Below the pieces are notes generated by a model. The model was given only the letters and a program-made list of their open reading frames with translations, ran no database searches and was not told where the DNA came from. This document shows, piece after piece, positions 31,301-39,313 of a DNA stretch of 39,313 nucleotides (position 1 is its first letter; each line of letters opens with the position of its first letter). Both the position numbers and the translations under genes were made by a program. The stretch comes from DATHWB01 sp040902855. GTDB taxonomy: Bacteria > Actinomycetota > Acidimicrobiia > Spongiisociales > ZC4RG35. The stretch spans positions 1-39,313 of the forward strand of contig JBBDWN010000044.1 in the NCBI GenBank assembly GCA_040902855.1, read 5' to 3'.

Positions 31301-31306
31301 AACCTA
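31301..31306 (-). promoter_or_regulatory. -10 box of the smaller propeller-like gene
   Basis: On the minus strand TAGGTT ends 7 nt before the ATG at 31293. It overlaps the stop of the upstream gene, so it would be an internal promoter. Confidence 0.35.
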
Positions 31307-33436
31307 CGCGCCCGCCCTGGTCCAGCGGTAGATCACCCGTTCACCCTCCTCGGACACGAGTGCGTACCCACCCGGACCGGGGATCGGGGCGATGATCACT
31401 CCCCACATGCCGTTTTCGGGACCGAGGGGAACGTCGAACATCTCTCCCGACAGATCATCGAGGACCCGCAGGACTGACGGTCCATGGGCGGTAATGCCGT
31501 CACCCCACGTCATGAGCGTCGACCCGGGGCTGGCATCGGAGTCGAGCACGACGTCACCGGCCACCGATACTTCGGTCAACTCCAGTGTGGCGGCGTCGAC
31601 GGTCAACACTCGGCGAGGCTCTTCTGCAGTGACCACGATCAGTCTCTGTGACGACACTCCGGCAGTGAAGATCGGAACCTCGAAGGTCTTCCAGGTCTTC
31701 CCGAAGTCTGTCGACAGGCTCCAGTCCGTCATCGGACGGGCGTGGCCGGTTCCCACCAGGAGACCGTCGAACTCGAATATGCGTGCCGGGAGCGATGCCA
31801 GCTGAACGCGGTCCTGCACCTCGCCGTCCACCAGGTCGACCCGCACGGGACCCTCGGGACCGGTCCCGAGCACGACGAGCGTCGGACCACGCAGGGTGGC
31901 GTGGCGAATCGAAAGACCGGGGAGCAGATGAACCTGGTGCCCGCCGTTCGCGATCTCGTAGACGACCCCGGCCGACGGAGTCTCGCCGAACATCAGCAGT
32001 CGACCCGACTGCTCGAAGACGCCCGCCAAGCCGAACCCGGACACCACCTCGATACCGCTCCACGGTCCTTCGTCTGCCGAGACCCAGATCGTGCCAGGGT
32101 CGAGGATCCCTGCGAGGGCGACCAGATGTCCGCCGGTGTCGAACACGCGGTCGGCGTTCCCGGGAAGGCTGGTGACGAAATCCCAGGCGTGGGCCTCCCG
32201 CGGGGCAACGACGTCCGGTGCGTACGGTCCGGGAGCCGCTGACCACAGAACGGGCTGGCCCGCCACCTGCCCAAACAGGAGACTCCAATTCCAGTCACTC
32301 GCGCCAAAGGCGACGGCCGAGGACAGGGCGCTGAGGTCGAGCAGTTCCCATCCGCTTCCGAACCGGTGACCCCACAAGCCGCCTTTCGCCGTCGGGCCAC
32401 CGATAGGACCACCGATCACGCCATCAGGGACCGGATGGATCCACCCGACATCACGTCGCAGCAGGTTGCCTTCTGGGGTCCAGGCTCGGGGCGAGTCGGC
32501 TCGCATCAGTTGGCTTCGCACTATCCCGGCGGAGTCCCAGGTTCGGACGGACGCAACCAGTCCCCTCTGCGGGTGTGACACCACATCGGTGATGACACCC
32601 CGTCCGACGTCCAGAGGCACCGTCACCCAGGCGACGTTGCCGTCCGGCCGCCACCACACCACCGCTCCGTCGGCGTCCCCGCCGACGGCAACGATTCCGC
32701 CGTCGACGCCGATCACGTCGGTGACGACGACGTTGCTCCCCGGTGGGGTGATGTCATCCCAGCGGCCGATGCGACCTTCGAGCAATCGCCCGACTCTCGC
32801 CGCACCCGATCGCAACGTGTCGGTGAACGGCGCAGAGCCCTGGCCGATCGCGTACAACTCGCCTTCGATCACCCGCAGCGCATCGATTCGACCCGGACCC
32901 TCGAACGGATGGTCGACGACCGTGAAATCGGACTCAGCCTGTCCGTGCCACAGGGTGGGAACCGAACTTCCCATGCCGGGACCGACGATCGCCCCTCCGA
33001 TGACAAACCCGTCGAGATAGCCGACCACGTCACCGAGGAACGCCCGCTCGGCGACCTCCACGTCCCGCCGTGTCCACAGGTCGCCCACAGGCCCGGCTGT
33101 CCACACGAATCCGCCGCCATGCTCGGAACGTTCGCCCACCACGACGTGGCCGTGATTCGATCCCCCCATCGCCGTGAACGCGCCTCCGCCGGGAAAGAAC
33201 ACCTCTGAGGTGAATTGCACGAAGCTGTCGGGTACCACGACATCGCCCGAACTCAGCTGCGTCACAGCAGGCTCGACCGACGAGGGAGACTCGACTCGAT
33301 CCTCACCGCTGCCGAACACGCCGAACGCCACTGCCAGGGCGAGGGCGACGACCCACAGGGCCGCTCTCCCTGGCGGTGACCGTCGCGGCGACTGCGTCCG
33401 AGGAGTGCCCTCTGCAGTGGGGAGGTTGATGCTCAC
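31304..33436 (-). CDS. Large membrane-anchored beta-propeller-like protein
   Basis: 710 aa from the GTG at 33436, which overlaps the upstream EamA stop by 4 bp (GTGA). N-terminus VSINLPTAEG, one membrane helix (about 24-43), then an extracytoplasmic region of about 660 residues made of repeating four-strand-like units. Asp-boxes are visible (WVSADEGPW, LSTDFGKTWKTF), and several units end in Trp-containing strands. The length could fit two propellers. No catalytic residues recognised. The open frame upstream of 33436 is antisense to EamA and is not coding. It may be a surface-binding or envelope-sensing protein. Confidence 0.72.
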   Translation of the reverse strand: MSINLPTAEGTPRTQSPRRSPPGRAALWVVALALAVAFGVFGSGEDRVESPSSVEPAVTQLSSGDVVVPDSFVQFTSEVFFPGGGAFTAMGGSNHGHVVVGERSEHGGGFVWTAGPVGDLWTRRDVEVAERAFLGDVVGYLDGFVIGGAIVGPGMGSSVPTLWHGQAESDFTVVDHPFEGPGRIDALRVIEGELYAIGQGSAPFTDTLRSGAARVGRLLEGRIGRWDDITPPGSNVVVTDVIGVDGGIVAVGGDADGAVVWWRPDGNVAWVTVPLDVGRGVITDVVSHPQRGLVASVRTWDSAGIVRSQLMRADSPRAWTPEGNLLRRDVGWIHPVPDGVIGGPIGGPTAKGGLWGHRFGSGWELLDLSALSSAVAFGASDWNWSLLFGQVAGQPVLWSAAPGPYAPDVVAPREAHAWDFVTSLPGNADRVFDTGGHLVALAGILDPGTIWVSADEGPWSGIEVVSGFGLAGVFEQSGRLLMFGETPSAGVVYEIANGGHQVHLLPGLSIRHATLRGPTLVVLGTGPEGPVRVDLVDGEVQDRVQLASLPARIFEFDGLLVGTGHARPMTDWSLSTDFGKTWKTFEVPIFTAGVSSQRLIVVTAEEPRRVLTVDAATLELTEVSVAGDVVLDSDASPGSTLMTWGDGITAHGPSVLRVLDDLSGEMFDVPLGPENGMWGVIIAPIPGPGGYALVSEEGERVIYRWTRAGA

Positions 33437-34326
33437 CGGCCAAAAGCTACCGGGCGCAGTTCGGTAGCCGTCCCCGACCGCGATACGGCGGCAACGGCGG
33501 CCACGACGAGAGCCCCGCCCAGGACTCTCGAGAACGTCAATCGCTCGCCGACCAACACCCACCCTGCCGCCACGCCGAAGACGGGAACGAGGGCCACATA
33601 GATCCCGGCGACCGAGGGAGAGGTGCGACGCAATCCCGTGATGAACGCCCAGAAGGCCAGGCCGTAGTAGAGGACCCCGGAGAGAACTGCACTCAGCCAG
33701 CCGACGACTGGCACATCGCTCACAGAGACGTCGAGCCCGGCCACAGCAGCGACGCCGAGCACTGACAACCCGAACAGCAGCGCGACCCCCTGCTGCGCAG
33801 CCACAACCGCCGAGGCCGAGGACGTTTCGGGCCATTCCCCCGCCGCCACCGCATAGACCGCGCAGCAACCGACGGCCGCCACCGTGAGGACGACACCGCC
33901 CAGGGCCCCTCCCGAGACCTCCCCCGTCGCCGCCACTGCCGCCCCCACCACCGCCACGGCGGAGGCAATCAGGACTCGCGTCGAAGGCCGCCGGGCGGAA
34001 AGTGCCCAGGCGAGCCCCAAGATGAAGACGGGCTCGACGGCCCAGAGCAGCACAGACAGCCCGGCAGTGATCGTGGCCAGTCCGGCCAGGCTCAGGAGAT
34101 AGGCCAGTTCAGGGTTGACCACCCCGAGCAGGGCCACACGCAGCGAGGGACGGTCGCGACGAAATGAGCGGGCACCGACGACGGTCATCAGGGCAAGGCT
34201 CGACGCCAGCTGGACGACGAGAAGTGCGGTGGGTGGAAGATGAGAGACCGCCTGCTTGCTGACGGCGGCGCCGAAACCCCAGCAGGCCGCCGCCGCGATC
34301 AGCGGAGGGACATGAGAACGAGACAT
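33433..34326 (-). CDS. EamA-family (DMT) transporter
   Basis: 297 aa, ten membrane helices in two repeats: PPLIAAAACWGFGAAVSKQA in the first helix, then LLWAVEPVFILGLAWALSA, and GVLYYGLAFWAFITGLRRTSPSVAGIYVALVPVFGV in the second repeat. ATG preceded by AAGGAG at good spacing. It heads an operon with the two propeller-like proteins (GTGA overlap with the first). Exporter of an unknown metabolite. It is not closely similar to the other EamA protein of the window. Confidence 0.85.
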   Translation of the reverse strand: MSRSHVPPLIAAAACWGFGAAVSKQAVSHLPPTALLVVQLASSLALMTVVGARSFRRDRPSLRVALLGVVNPELAYLLSLAGLATITAGLSVLLWAVEPVFILGLAWALSARRPSTRVLIASAVAVVGAAVAATGEVSGGALGGVVLTVAAVGCCAVYAVAAGEWPETSSASAVVAAQQGVALLFGLSVLGVAAVAGLDVSVSDVPVVGWLSAVLSGVLYYGLAFWAFITGLRRTSPSVAGIYVALVPVFGVAAGWVLVGERLTFSRVLGGALVVAAVAAVSRSGTATELRPVAFGR

Positions 34327-34427
34327 GGAGGAACTCCTTGGGAGACGAGGATCGAACGGGTACGGCCCGTCGTCGTGTCCTCGTCATCGCATCCGGCGTA
34401 GCCGGGGAGTCGTCCTGGTCTCGTCAC
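34299..34427 (-). other. Possible leader ORF upstream of the EamA gene
   Basis: GTG at 34427 opens a 42-codon frame that runs past and overlaps the EamA start by 28 nt. A TAGCGT box (34435-34440) lies exactly 7 nt upstream, the same layout as real genes nearby. The peptide is Thr/Arg/Asp-rich in the middle and unlike known proteins. It may be a regulatory upstream ORF or chance. Confidence 0.2.
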
Positions 34428-34467
34428 CGGGCGAACGCTACATCGTGTGCTCCGGTGGCTCCGAATA

Positions 34468-35046
34468 TCACACGGGGGTATCGGGGCCCGGCGTGAACGC
34501 CGGGCCGTGCCCGGGGACGATGAGGGACGCCACTTCGAGGACCCGGGCGCGGCCTGGATGGACGGCGGCAGGGTCGGAAGCAAGCGGGTCCTCGGGCGGC
34601 CCGTCGGCGAACCACCAGAGGTGGGTGGCGGCGACGATCCCGCTTTCCGTACCGACAAGGGTGGTGATGTCCTGCGGAGTGTGACCGGGGGTCTCCCACA
34701 GCATCACCGACGGCGAAACGAGAAACCCTTCCGCCGGACGCGAGGTCCACGTGTCATGGTGATAGATCGCCCAGTGGTCGTGGACCCTGGCGTCGCCGAA
34801 CAGCCCGACGTTGACGGTGTGGTCGGGATGGTGGTGGCTGATGATGACGTCGGTGACATCAGCCGGTGCGACCCCGGCGGCGGCGAGAGGTCCGAGGATC
34901 GCCGCCTGCGAAGGAGCCATCCCCGGGTCGATCACGATCACGGCACCCGAATCCTGCACGAGGGAGACCGTCGACCTCACTGACGGCCGTCCCGATCCGT
35001 CCTGCAGAACGATCAGCGTCGCCGAGGTGCCCAGTCCGAGACTCAC
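34468..35046 (-). CDS. Metallo-beta-lactamase-fold hydrolase in the arginine operon (MBLAC1-like)
   Basis: 192 aa from the GTG at 35046, overlapping the argD stop by 4 bp (GTGA). Metal motif SHHHPDHTVNVG gives H71, H73, D75 and H76; H122 (ETPGHTPQD) and H180 (VPGHGPAF) complete most of the site. The usual Gly-Asp bridging position seems replaced (VAATHLWW), so metal content may differ. It resembles the small MBLAC1-type hydrolases. The overlap puts it in argC-J-B-D, where argF would normally follow. Its role in arginine metabolism, if any, is unknown. Confidence 0.82.
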   Translation of the reverse strand: MSLGLGTSATLIVLQDGSGRPSVRSTVSLVQDSGAVIVIDPGMAPSQAAILGPLAAAGVAPADVTDVIISHHHPDHTVNVGLFGDARVHDHWAIYHHDTWTSRPAEGFLVSPSVMLWETPGHTPQDITTLVGTESGIVAATHLWWFADGPPEDPLASDPAAVHPGRARVLEVASLIVPGHGPAFTPGPDTPV

Positions 35047-36212
35047 CCGAGGGCCGCCGCAAAACGTTCCAGCGCCAGATCCACCTCTTCGGCGGAGACA
35101 GTCAGCGGCGGGGCGAACCGCACCGCGTCCGGCCGGACGGCGTTGACGACGAGACCGCCTTCGAGCGAGGCGGAGACCACATCGCCCGCCCGCGAACCCT
35201 CGAGCACCGCAGCCAGGAGGAGTCCCCTCCCTCTGACGCTCGCCACTCCCCGAAGCGCTCCGAGGCCGGCGACGAGCTGGTCGCTGCGAGCCAGAGTGTT
35301 GGAAAGGAGATCGCGGGTCTCGATCTCGTCGAGGACTGCATGAGCTGCCGCACACACCACCGGACCTCCCCCGAACGTCGTGGCGTGGTCACCCTTTCGG
35401 AAGGCGGATGCCACCTTCTCGGTGGCCATGCAGGCGCCGATCGGCAGCCCGTTGGCAAGGGCTTTGGCGGTGGTGGCGATGTCCGGCACGAATCCGAGCT
35501 GTTGCCACGAAAACCAGGTCCCGGTTCTCCCCATCCCCGCCTGGACGTCGTCGACGATGAGAAGGATCTCCCGTTCGTCACACAGCGACCGCACCGCCTG
35601 GAGGTAGGCGGCTTCGAGCGGCACGACACCACCCTCACCCTGAGTCGTCTCCACCATGACGGCGGCGGTCGAATCGCTGATCGAGTCAGCCAGCTTGTCG
35701 ATCTCGGCCGGGGGCACCTGATGGAAACCGGGAGGGAGAGGGTCGAAGGCTGCCTGCTTGGCCGGTTGGCCGGTGGCGGCGAGGGTCGCGAGCGAACGGC
35801 CGTGAAACGAGTCGAGGAGCGAGATCACTTCGTAGCACTCAGGGCCCTTGGTGCTCTGACCCCACCGGCGGGCAAGTTTGATGGCAGCCTCGTTGGCGGT
35901 GGCCCCGCAGTTGGCGAAGAAAGTGCGATCGAGCCCCGACAGGCCATTGAGCCGTTCGGCGAGGCGCACCATCGGTTCGGTCACGAACAGGTTCGAGACA
36001 TGGACCAGCGTCGCCATCTGGGCCGCAACCGCCGCCGCCACCCGCGGATTGGCGTGGCCCACTGCGACCACGGCGAGCCCGGTGAGGAAGTCGAGGTACT
36101 CCTTTCCGTTCTCGTCGGTCAGCCAACTGCCCGCACCCGAGGTGAATACGAGAGGCGTGCGGTCGTAGGTCTGCATGACCGCCGCCGCCTCACGTTCGAT
36201 GAGCGATGTCAT
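35043..36212 (-). CDS. argD: Acetylornithine aminotransferase
   Basis: 389 aa, class III aminotransferase. Residues seen: NCGATANEAAIKLAR (101-115), SFHGRS (135-140), ETTQGEGG, VDDVQAGMGRTG (220-231) and the PLP lysine K250 in TTAKALANGLPIGA. It converts N-acetylglutamate semialdehyde to N-acetylornithine, and often serves lysine or DAP synthesis too. The motif is DDVQ rather than the common DEVQ. ATGA overlap with argB upstream; the downstream partner is the MBL gene. Confidence 0.93.
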   Translation of the reverse strand: MTSLIEREAAAVMQTYDRTPLVFTSGAGSWLTDENGKEYLDFLTGLAVVAVGHANPRVAAAVAAQMATLVHVSNLFVTEPMVRLAERLNGLSGLDRTFFANCGATANEAAIKLARRWGQSTKGPECYEVISLLDSFHGRSLATLAATGQPAKQAAFDPLPPGFHQVPPAEIDKLADSISDSTAAVMVETTQGEGGVVPLEAAYLQAVRSLCDEREILLIVDDVQAGMGRTGTWFSWQQLGFVPDIATTAKALANGLPIGACMATEKVASAFRKGDHATTFGGGPVVCAAAHAVLDEIETRDLLSNTLARSDQLVAGLGALRGVASVRGRGLLLAAVLEGSRAGDVVSASLEGGLVVNAVRPDAVRFAPPLTVSAEEVDLALERFAAALG

Positions 36213-37114
36213 GGCCGGTCGTCCCCGTCCTGGGTCACCATCGTTCCGATCCCCTCGCGAGTGAACATTTCGAGCAATAGCACGTGCTGCACGCGCCCGT
36301 CGAGCACGTGCGCCCGAGTCACACCCGATTCGAGGGCGGCCGCCACCGAAGCGAGTTTGGGGAGCATGCCCCCGGCGATGGACGGGAGCAGGGCCTCGAG
36401 TTCCGAGCGGTCCATTCTCTGGATCAGGGAGGACTGGTCCTCGGGATCTCGGAGCACACCCTCGACGTCGGTCAGGTACACGAGCTTCCTCGCGCCGAGC
36501 GCGGCCGCCAACGCGCCGGCGGCGGTGTCGGCATTCACGTTGTAGACGTCGCCTTCCGGGCCGAGGGCGATCGGGGCGACGACGGGCACGAGACCGTCCG
36601 CCAGCAGGCGGCCGATGAGCCCGGTGTTCACGCTGCTGATCTCACCGACGTATCCGAGCCGCTCGTCCTTGGGTCGGGCCTCGAACAGTCGGGCGTCGAT
36701 GCCGCTGACGCCGATCGCCTCGGCGCCGTGCGCTCCCAACATTCGAACGATGTCGGCGTTGACCTCCCCCACCAGCACACGCTGGACGACCCTCATCGTG
36801 GCGGCGTCGGTGACCCGCAAGCCGTCGACCCACGTCGCTTCGATCCCGGCGGCCGCCATCGCCTCGGAGATCTGCGGGCCGCCGCCGTGGACGACGACCG
36901 GCAGGATCCCGACGGCGCGAAGCAAGGTGATGTCGCCGGCGAAGCTCTGCTGCAGCGCTGGGTCCTCCATCGTCGACCCCCCGTACTTGATGACGACCAC
37001 CTGGCCCCCGAAGCGCTGGATGTAGGGCAGTGCCTCCATCAGGATCGAGGCCTTCCCCATCGAGTTGGCGATCCGCACCTTGGCGGGATCGGGGACGCCG
37101 TGTCCGGTCGTCAT
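36209..37114 (-). CDS. argB: Acetylglutamate kinase
   Basis: 301 aa, amino acid kinase fold. VVIKYGGSTMEDPALQ with the phosphate-binding lysine, VHGGGPQI, LRVTDAATMRVV, NVNADTAAGALAAAL and GGMLPKLASVAAAL are all present. The N-terminal helix (residues about 13-35) matches the extension of hexameric, arginine-inhibited kinases, so feedback control is likely but not proven. Overlaps of 4 bp with argJ upstream and argD downstream. Confidence 0.95.
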   Translation of the reverse strand: MTTGHGVPDPAKVRIANSMGKASILMEALPYIQRFGGQVVVIKYGGSTMEDPALQQSFAGDITLLRAVGILPVVVHGGGPQISEAMAAAGIEATWVDGLRVTDAATMRVVQRVLVGEVNADIVRMLGAHGAEAIGVSGIDARLFEARPKDERLGYVGEISSVNTGLIGRLLADGLVPVVAPIALGPEGDVYNVNADTAAGALAAALGARKLVYLTDVEGVLRDPEDQSSLIQRMDRSELEALLPSIAGGMLPKLASVAAALESGVTRAHVLDGRVQHVLLLEMFTREGIGTMVTQDGDDRP

Positions 37115-38265
37115 GAGCGCTCTCCGTTGAAGATCACGTAGTCGGGGGTGAGATCGGTCGTGGTGACCACGGCGTAGCCGTCTCCCCCGCCAACGCCGAT
37201 TCCGACAGTGAAGTCCCCGACGAGTCGCGACGACAGTTCGGCCTCCGCAAACGGCGATGCCACCCCTCCCGAGCAGACGAGGGTTCCCTCGTACGAGATC
37301 CGGACCTCACCCTGATCGACCTTCTCGCCGGTCACTCCGAGGGCGGCGAGTATCCGGCCCCAGTTGGGATCGGCACCGTAGAACGACGAGCGGACAAGAG
37401 CGGAGTCCGCAACTCGCATCCCGATTCGGCGGGCTGACTCATCGTCCGCCGCCCCAGACACTTCGATGGTGACGACCTTTGACGCACCTTCCGCGTCCCG
37501 CGCCATCTGCAAGGCGAGAGACCGACAAACCTCTTCAACGGCGTTCGCCAACTCGCTCGGCGACGGTTCGATCTGTGACGCTCCTGACGCCATCAGGATC
37601 ACGGTGTCGTTCGTGGACTGACAGCCGTCGATGTTGAGCGCGTTGAAAGTCGTGTCGACGACAGACGTGAGGATGCCCTGGAGCGTTTCGGTGGTGGCGA
37701 CGGCGTCGGTGGTCAAGAACGCCAGCATCGTGGCCATGTCGGGACGGACCATCCCCGCCCCCTTGGCCATGCCGCCGACGATCCAGTCTCTTCCCGACGT
37801 TGACGCCGTCTTCTCGACGGAGTCCGTCGTGAGAATCCCCCCGGCCGCCGCCAGCGCATGGCCGTCGTCGTCACCGAGATCGGCGACGAGGCGCGGGATG
37901 GCGGCGAGGATCCGGTCGGTGGGAAGCCGTCCCCCGATCGGCCCGGTCGAACAGACGGCGACGTCGGTCGGCTCACAGCCGAGTTCGACAGCCACTGCGT
38001 GCGCCATCGCTTCGGCGTCGGTCACTCCCGCCTCACCCGTACCGGCATTGGCAGCTCCGGAGTTGACGACGATCGCCTGGATGCGACCGGAGGCGAGGTG
38101 GGCGCGACTGACTTCGACCGGCGGAGCGGCGGTGAGCGACGTCGTGAACACTGCTGCGGACGGAACCGGCTCGTCGGCTGCGATCAGGGCCATGTCGAGT
38201 CCCGACCGCTTGATCCCTGCGGCCAGCCCGGCCGCCCGGAATCCCTTTGCAGCCACCACGCTCAT
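37111..38265 (-). CDS. argJ: Glutamate N-acetyltransferase / amino-acid acetyltransferase (ornithine acetyltransferase)
   Basis: 384 aa from the ATG at 38265, which overlaps the argC stop (ATGA). An in-frame ATG 9 nt further upstream is less likely. The self-cleavage site is present in KGAGMVRPDMATML with nucleophile Thr179, and the TSLTAAPPV and NSGAANAGTG blocks are conserved. It recycles the acetyl group from acetylornithine to glutamate, so no argE is needed. Whether it can also use acetyl-CoA is unclear. Confidence 0.95.
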   Translation of the reverse strand: MSVVAAKGFRAAGLAAGIKRSGLDMALIAADEPVPSAAVFTTSLTAAPPVEVSRAHLASGRIQAIVVNSGAANAGTGEAGVTDAEAMAHAVAVELGCEPTDVAVCSTGPIGGRLPTDRILAAIPRLVADLGDDDGHALAAAGGILTTDSVEKTASTSGRDWIVGGMAKGAGMVRPDMATMLAFLTTDAVATTETLQGILTSVVDTTFNALNIDGCQSTNDTVILMASGASQIEPSPSELANAVEEVCRSLALQMARDAEGASKVVTIEVSGAADDESARRIGMRVADSALVRSSFYGADPNWGRILAALGVTGEKVDQGEVRISYEGTLVCSGGVASPFAEAELSSRLVGDFTVGIGVGGGDGYAVVTTTDLTPDYVIFNGERS

Positions 38266-39287
38266 GGCATCCATCCCGCCAGCGGAAGTCCGGTTTCCTC
38301 TGCCAGCCCGCACATGATGTTGGCTGCCTGGATCGCCTGGCCGGCGGCACCCTTGACGAGGTTGTCGATGGCGGCCTGGGCGATCACCACCCCGGCGTGA
38401 CGGTCGACGAAGGCCGAGACGATCGCCCGGTTCGACGAGACCGCCCACCGGGTCTGGGGAGGCGTGTCGATGACCGTCACGAACGGTCTTCCGGCGTAGG
38501 CGTCGGTGAGGATTCCGCGCACGGCTGCCTCGTCCACCGTCTCGTCGGTGAGGCGGGCGGTGACGGTGGCGAGTTCGCCCCGCTGCATCGGAACCAGATG
38601 CGGGGTGAAGACGACGGTCGGCTCGACTCCGGTCGACTGGGAGATCGCCATCTCGATCTCCGGACGATGGCGATGGGTCGTCACCGAGTACGCCTGGACA
38701 CCTTCAGCCACCGATCCGAACAACAGGTTCTCCCTGAGACTGCGTCCGGCCCCCGACACGCCACTCAGACAGTCGGCCACGATCGGGACGGAGACATCGA
38801 CCAGTCCGGCGCGGACCAGAGGCGTGATTGCGAGCAGGACCGCCGTCGGGTAACAGCCGGGCGAGGCGACGGTGTGCGCACCGGCCAGGTCGAACAACTC
38901 GGGAAGTCCGTATTGCCACGATCCCAACCGGTCGGGCAGCGGATGCGGCGAGCCGTACGCCGCCCGGTAGCGGGTGTCGGAATCCAGCCGGTAGTCGCTG
39001 CCCAGATCGACGACGTCGATCCCGGCAGTCGCCAACGCCTCACCCATCTCCCACGACGCACCGTGCGGCAGCGCCAGGAAGACGAGGTCGACGCCATCTG
39101 GCAGGTCCCGGTTGGAGCCGAGCACTCGGTCGCCGTCGCGCAGCTGCGGATGCACATCCGAGAGAAGAGCCCCCGCCTTGGAATGGGCGCCGAGATGGAC
39201 GAGATCCATCGCCGGGTGCTCATCGAGCATCCGCACGAGTTCACCTCCGGCATACCCGGACGCTCCGAGCACCGCCACCGACACCAC
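38262..39287 (-). CDS. argC: N-acetyl-gamma-glutamyl-phosphate reductase
   Basis: 341 aa. NAD(P)-binding start VAVLGASGYAGGELVRML, active-site ASPGCYPTA (C145), and HRHRPEIE and TPHLVPMQRG of the catalytic domain. It reduces N-acetylglutamyl phosphate to the semialdehyde. GTG start at 39287 preceded by GGGAG; an immediately following GTG is an alternative. First gene of argC-J-B-D in this window; only 26 bp upstream are visible, so the promoter and any ARG box lie outside. Confidence 0.95.
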   Translation of the reverse strand: MVSVAVLGASGYAGGELVRMLDEHPAMDLVHLGAHSKAGALLSDVHPQLRDGDRVLGSNRDLPDGVDLVFLALPHGASWEMGEALATAGIDVVDLGSDYRLDSDTRYRAAYGSPHPLPDRLGSWQYGLPELFDLAGAHTVASPGCYPTAVLLAITPLVRAGLVDVSVPIVADCLSGVSGAGRSLRENLLFGSVAEGVQAYSVTTHRHRPEIEMAISQSTGVEPTVVFTPHLVPMQRGELATVTARLTDETVDEAAVRGILTDAYAGRPFVTVIDTPPQTRWAVSSNRAIVSAFVDRHAGVVIAQAAIDNLVKGAAGQAIQAANIMCGLAEETGLPLAGWMP

Positions 39288-39313
39288 AACCGACTCCCGG
39301 AATCTTGCGAGCC

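Noticed and set aside
34866..36545. 559-codon plus-strand frame over argD and neighbours
   Set aside because: Antisense to argD, argB and the MBL gene.
1..39313. tRNA or rRNA genes, CRISPR arrays, insertion sequences
   Set aside because: Intergenic regions were scanned by eye for T-arm sequence, repeats with spacers and terminal inverted repeats with a transposase; none found. A covariance search would be the decisive check.

Overview
The window is GC-rich DNA (roughly two-thirds G+C by eye) from a bacterium. It has frequent GTG starts, dense 4-bp stop/start overlaps, and TANNNT -10 boxes lying 6-10 nt upstream of start codons. Together with the rpsF-ssb-rpsR-rplI-dnaB order, a Mycobacterium-like dCTP deaminase and a GerMN-type lipoprotein, this points to an actinobacterium. 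Acidimicrobiia or a relative is my best guess, not proven. Two runs of exactly 100 N (12263-12362 and 15351-15450) are scaffold gaps, so this looks like a draft or metagenome assembly; each gap cuts one gene.

Left end, 1-7.7 kb: nitrogen oxyanion cluster. A nitronate monooxygenase-like gene and a NarK-type transporter diverge. The transporter converges on a compact five-gene minus-strand operon: NarI-like cytochrome b, NasA/NarB-type molybdopterin oxidoreductase, four-cluster ferredoxin, TAT-type Rieske protein and a small membrane protein. I read it as a membrane-bound, probably quinol-linked nitrate (or related oxyanion) reductase of unusual composition.

7.7-19.2 kb: housekeeping. dcd, dnaB and the ribosomal operon rpsF-ssb-rpsR-rplI with recognisable hairpins; a DUF192 fragment; a PNPOx-like flavin-fold protein; a run pyrE - membrane protein - nfo - lipoprotein; a GerMN lipoprotein fragment; a histidine phosphatase; a divergent cis-prenyltransferase; a hemolysin III protein; an EamA exporter.

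19.2-24.5 kb: aminopeptidase P, a membrane-anchored EEP hydrolase and two haloalkane dehalogenases of different subfamilies (HLD-II and HLD-I), all on the minus strand, with a divergent sodium/calcium exchanger.

24.5-39.3 kb: arginine biosynthesis in two minus-strand blocks. argC-argJ-argB-argD is followed, with a 4-bp overlap, by an MBL-fold hydrolase. argR-argG-argH lies about 7 kb further along. argF is absent. The interval holds an operon of an EamA transporter and two paralogous membrane-anchored beta-propeller-like proteins, plus two tandem CNNM/CBS (HlyC/CorC) genes on the plus strand. A perfect 16-bp palindrome overlaps the inferred argR -10 box and is a good candidate ArgR operator. 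No tRNA, rRNA, CRISPR array, insertion sequence or phage gene was recognised.
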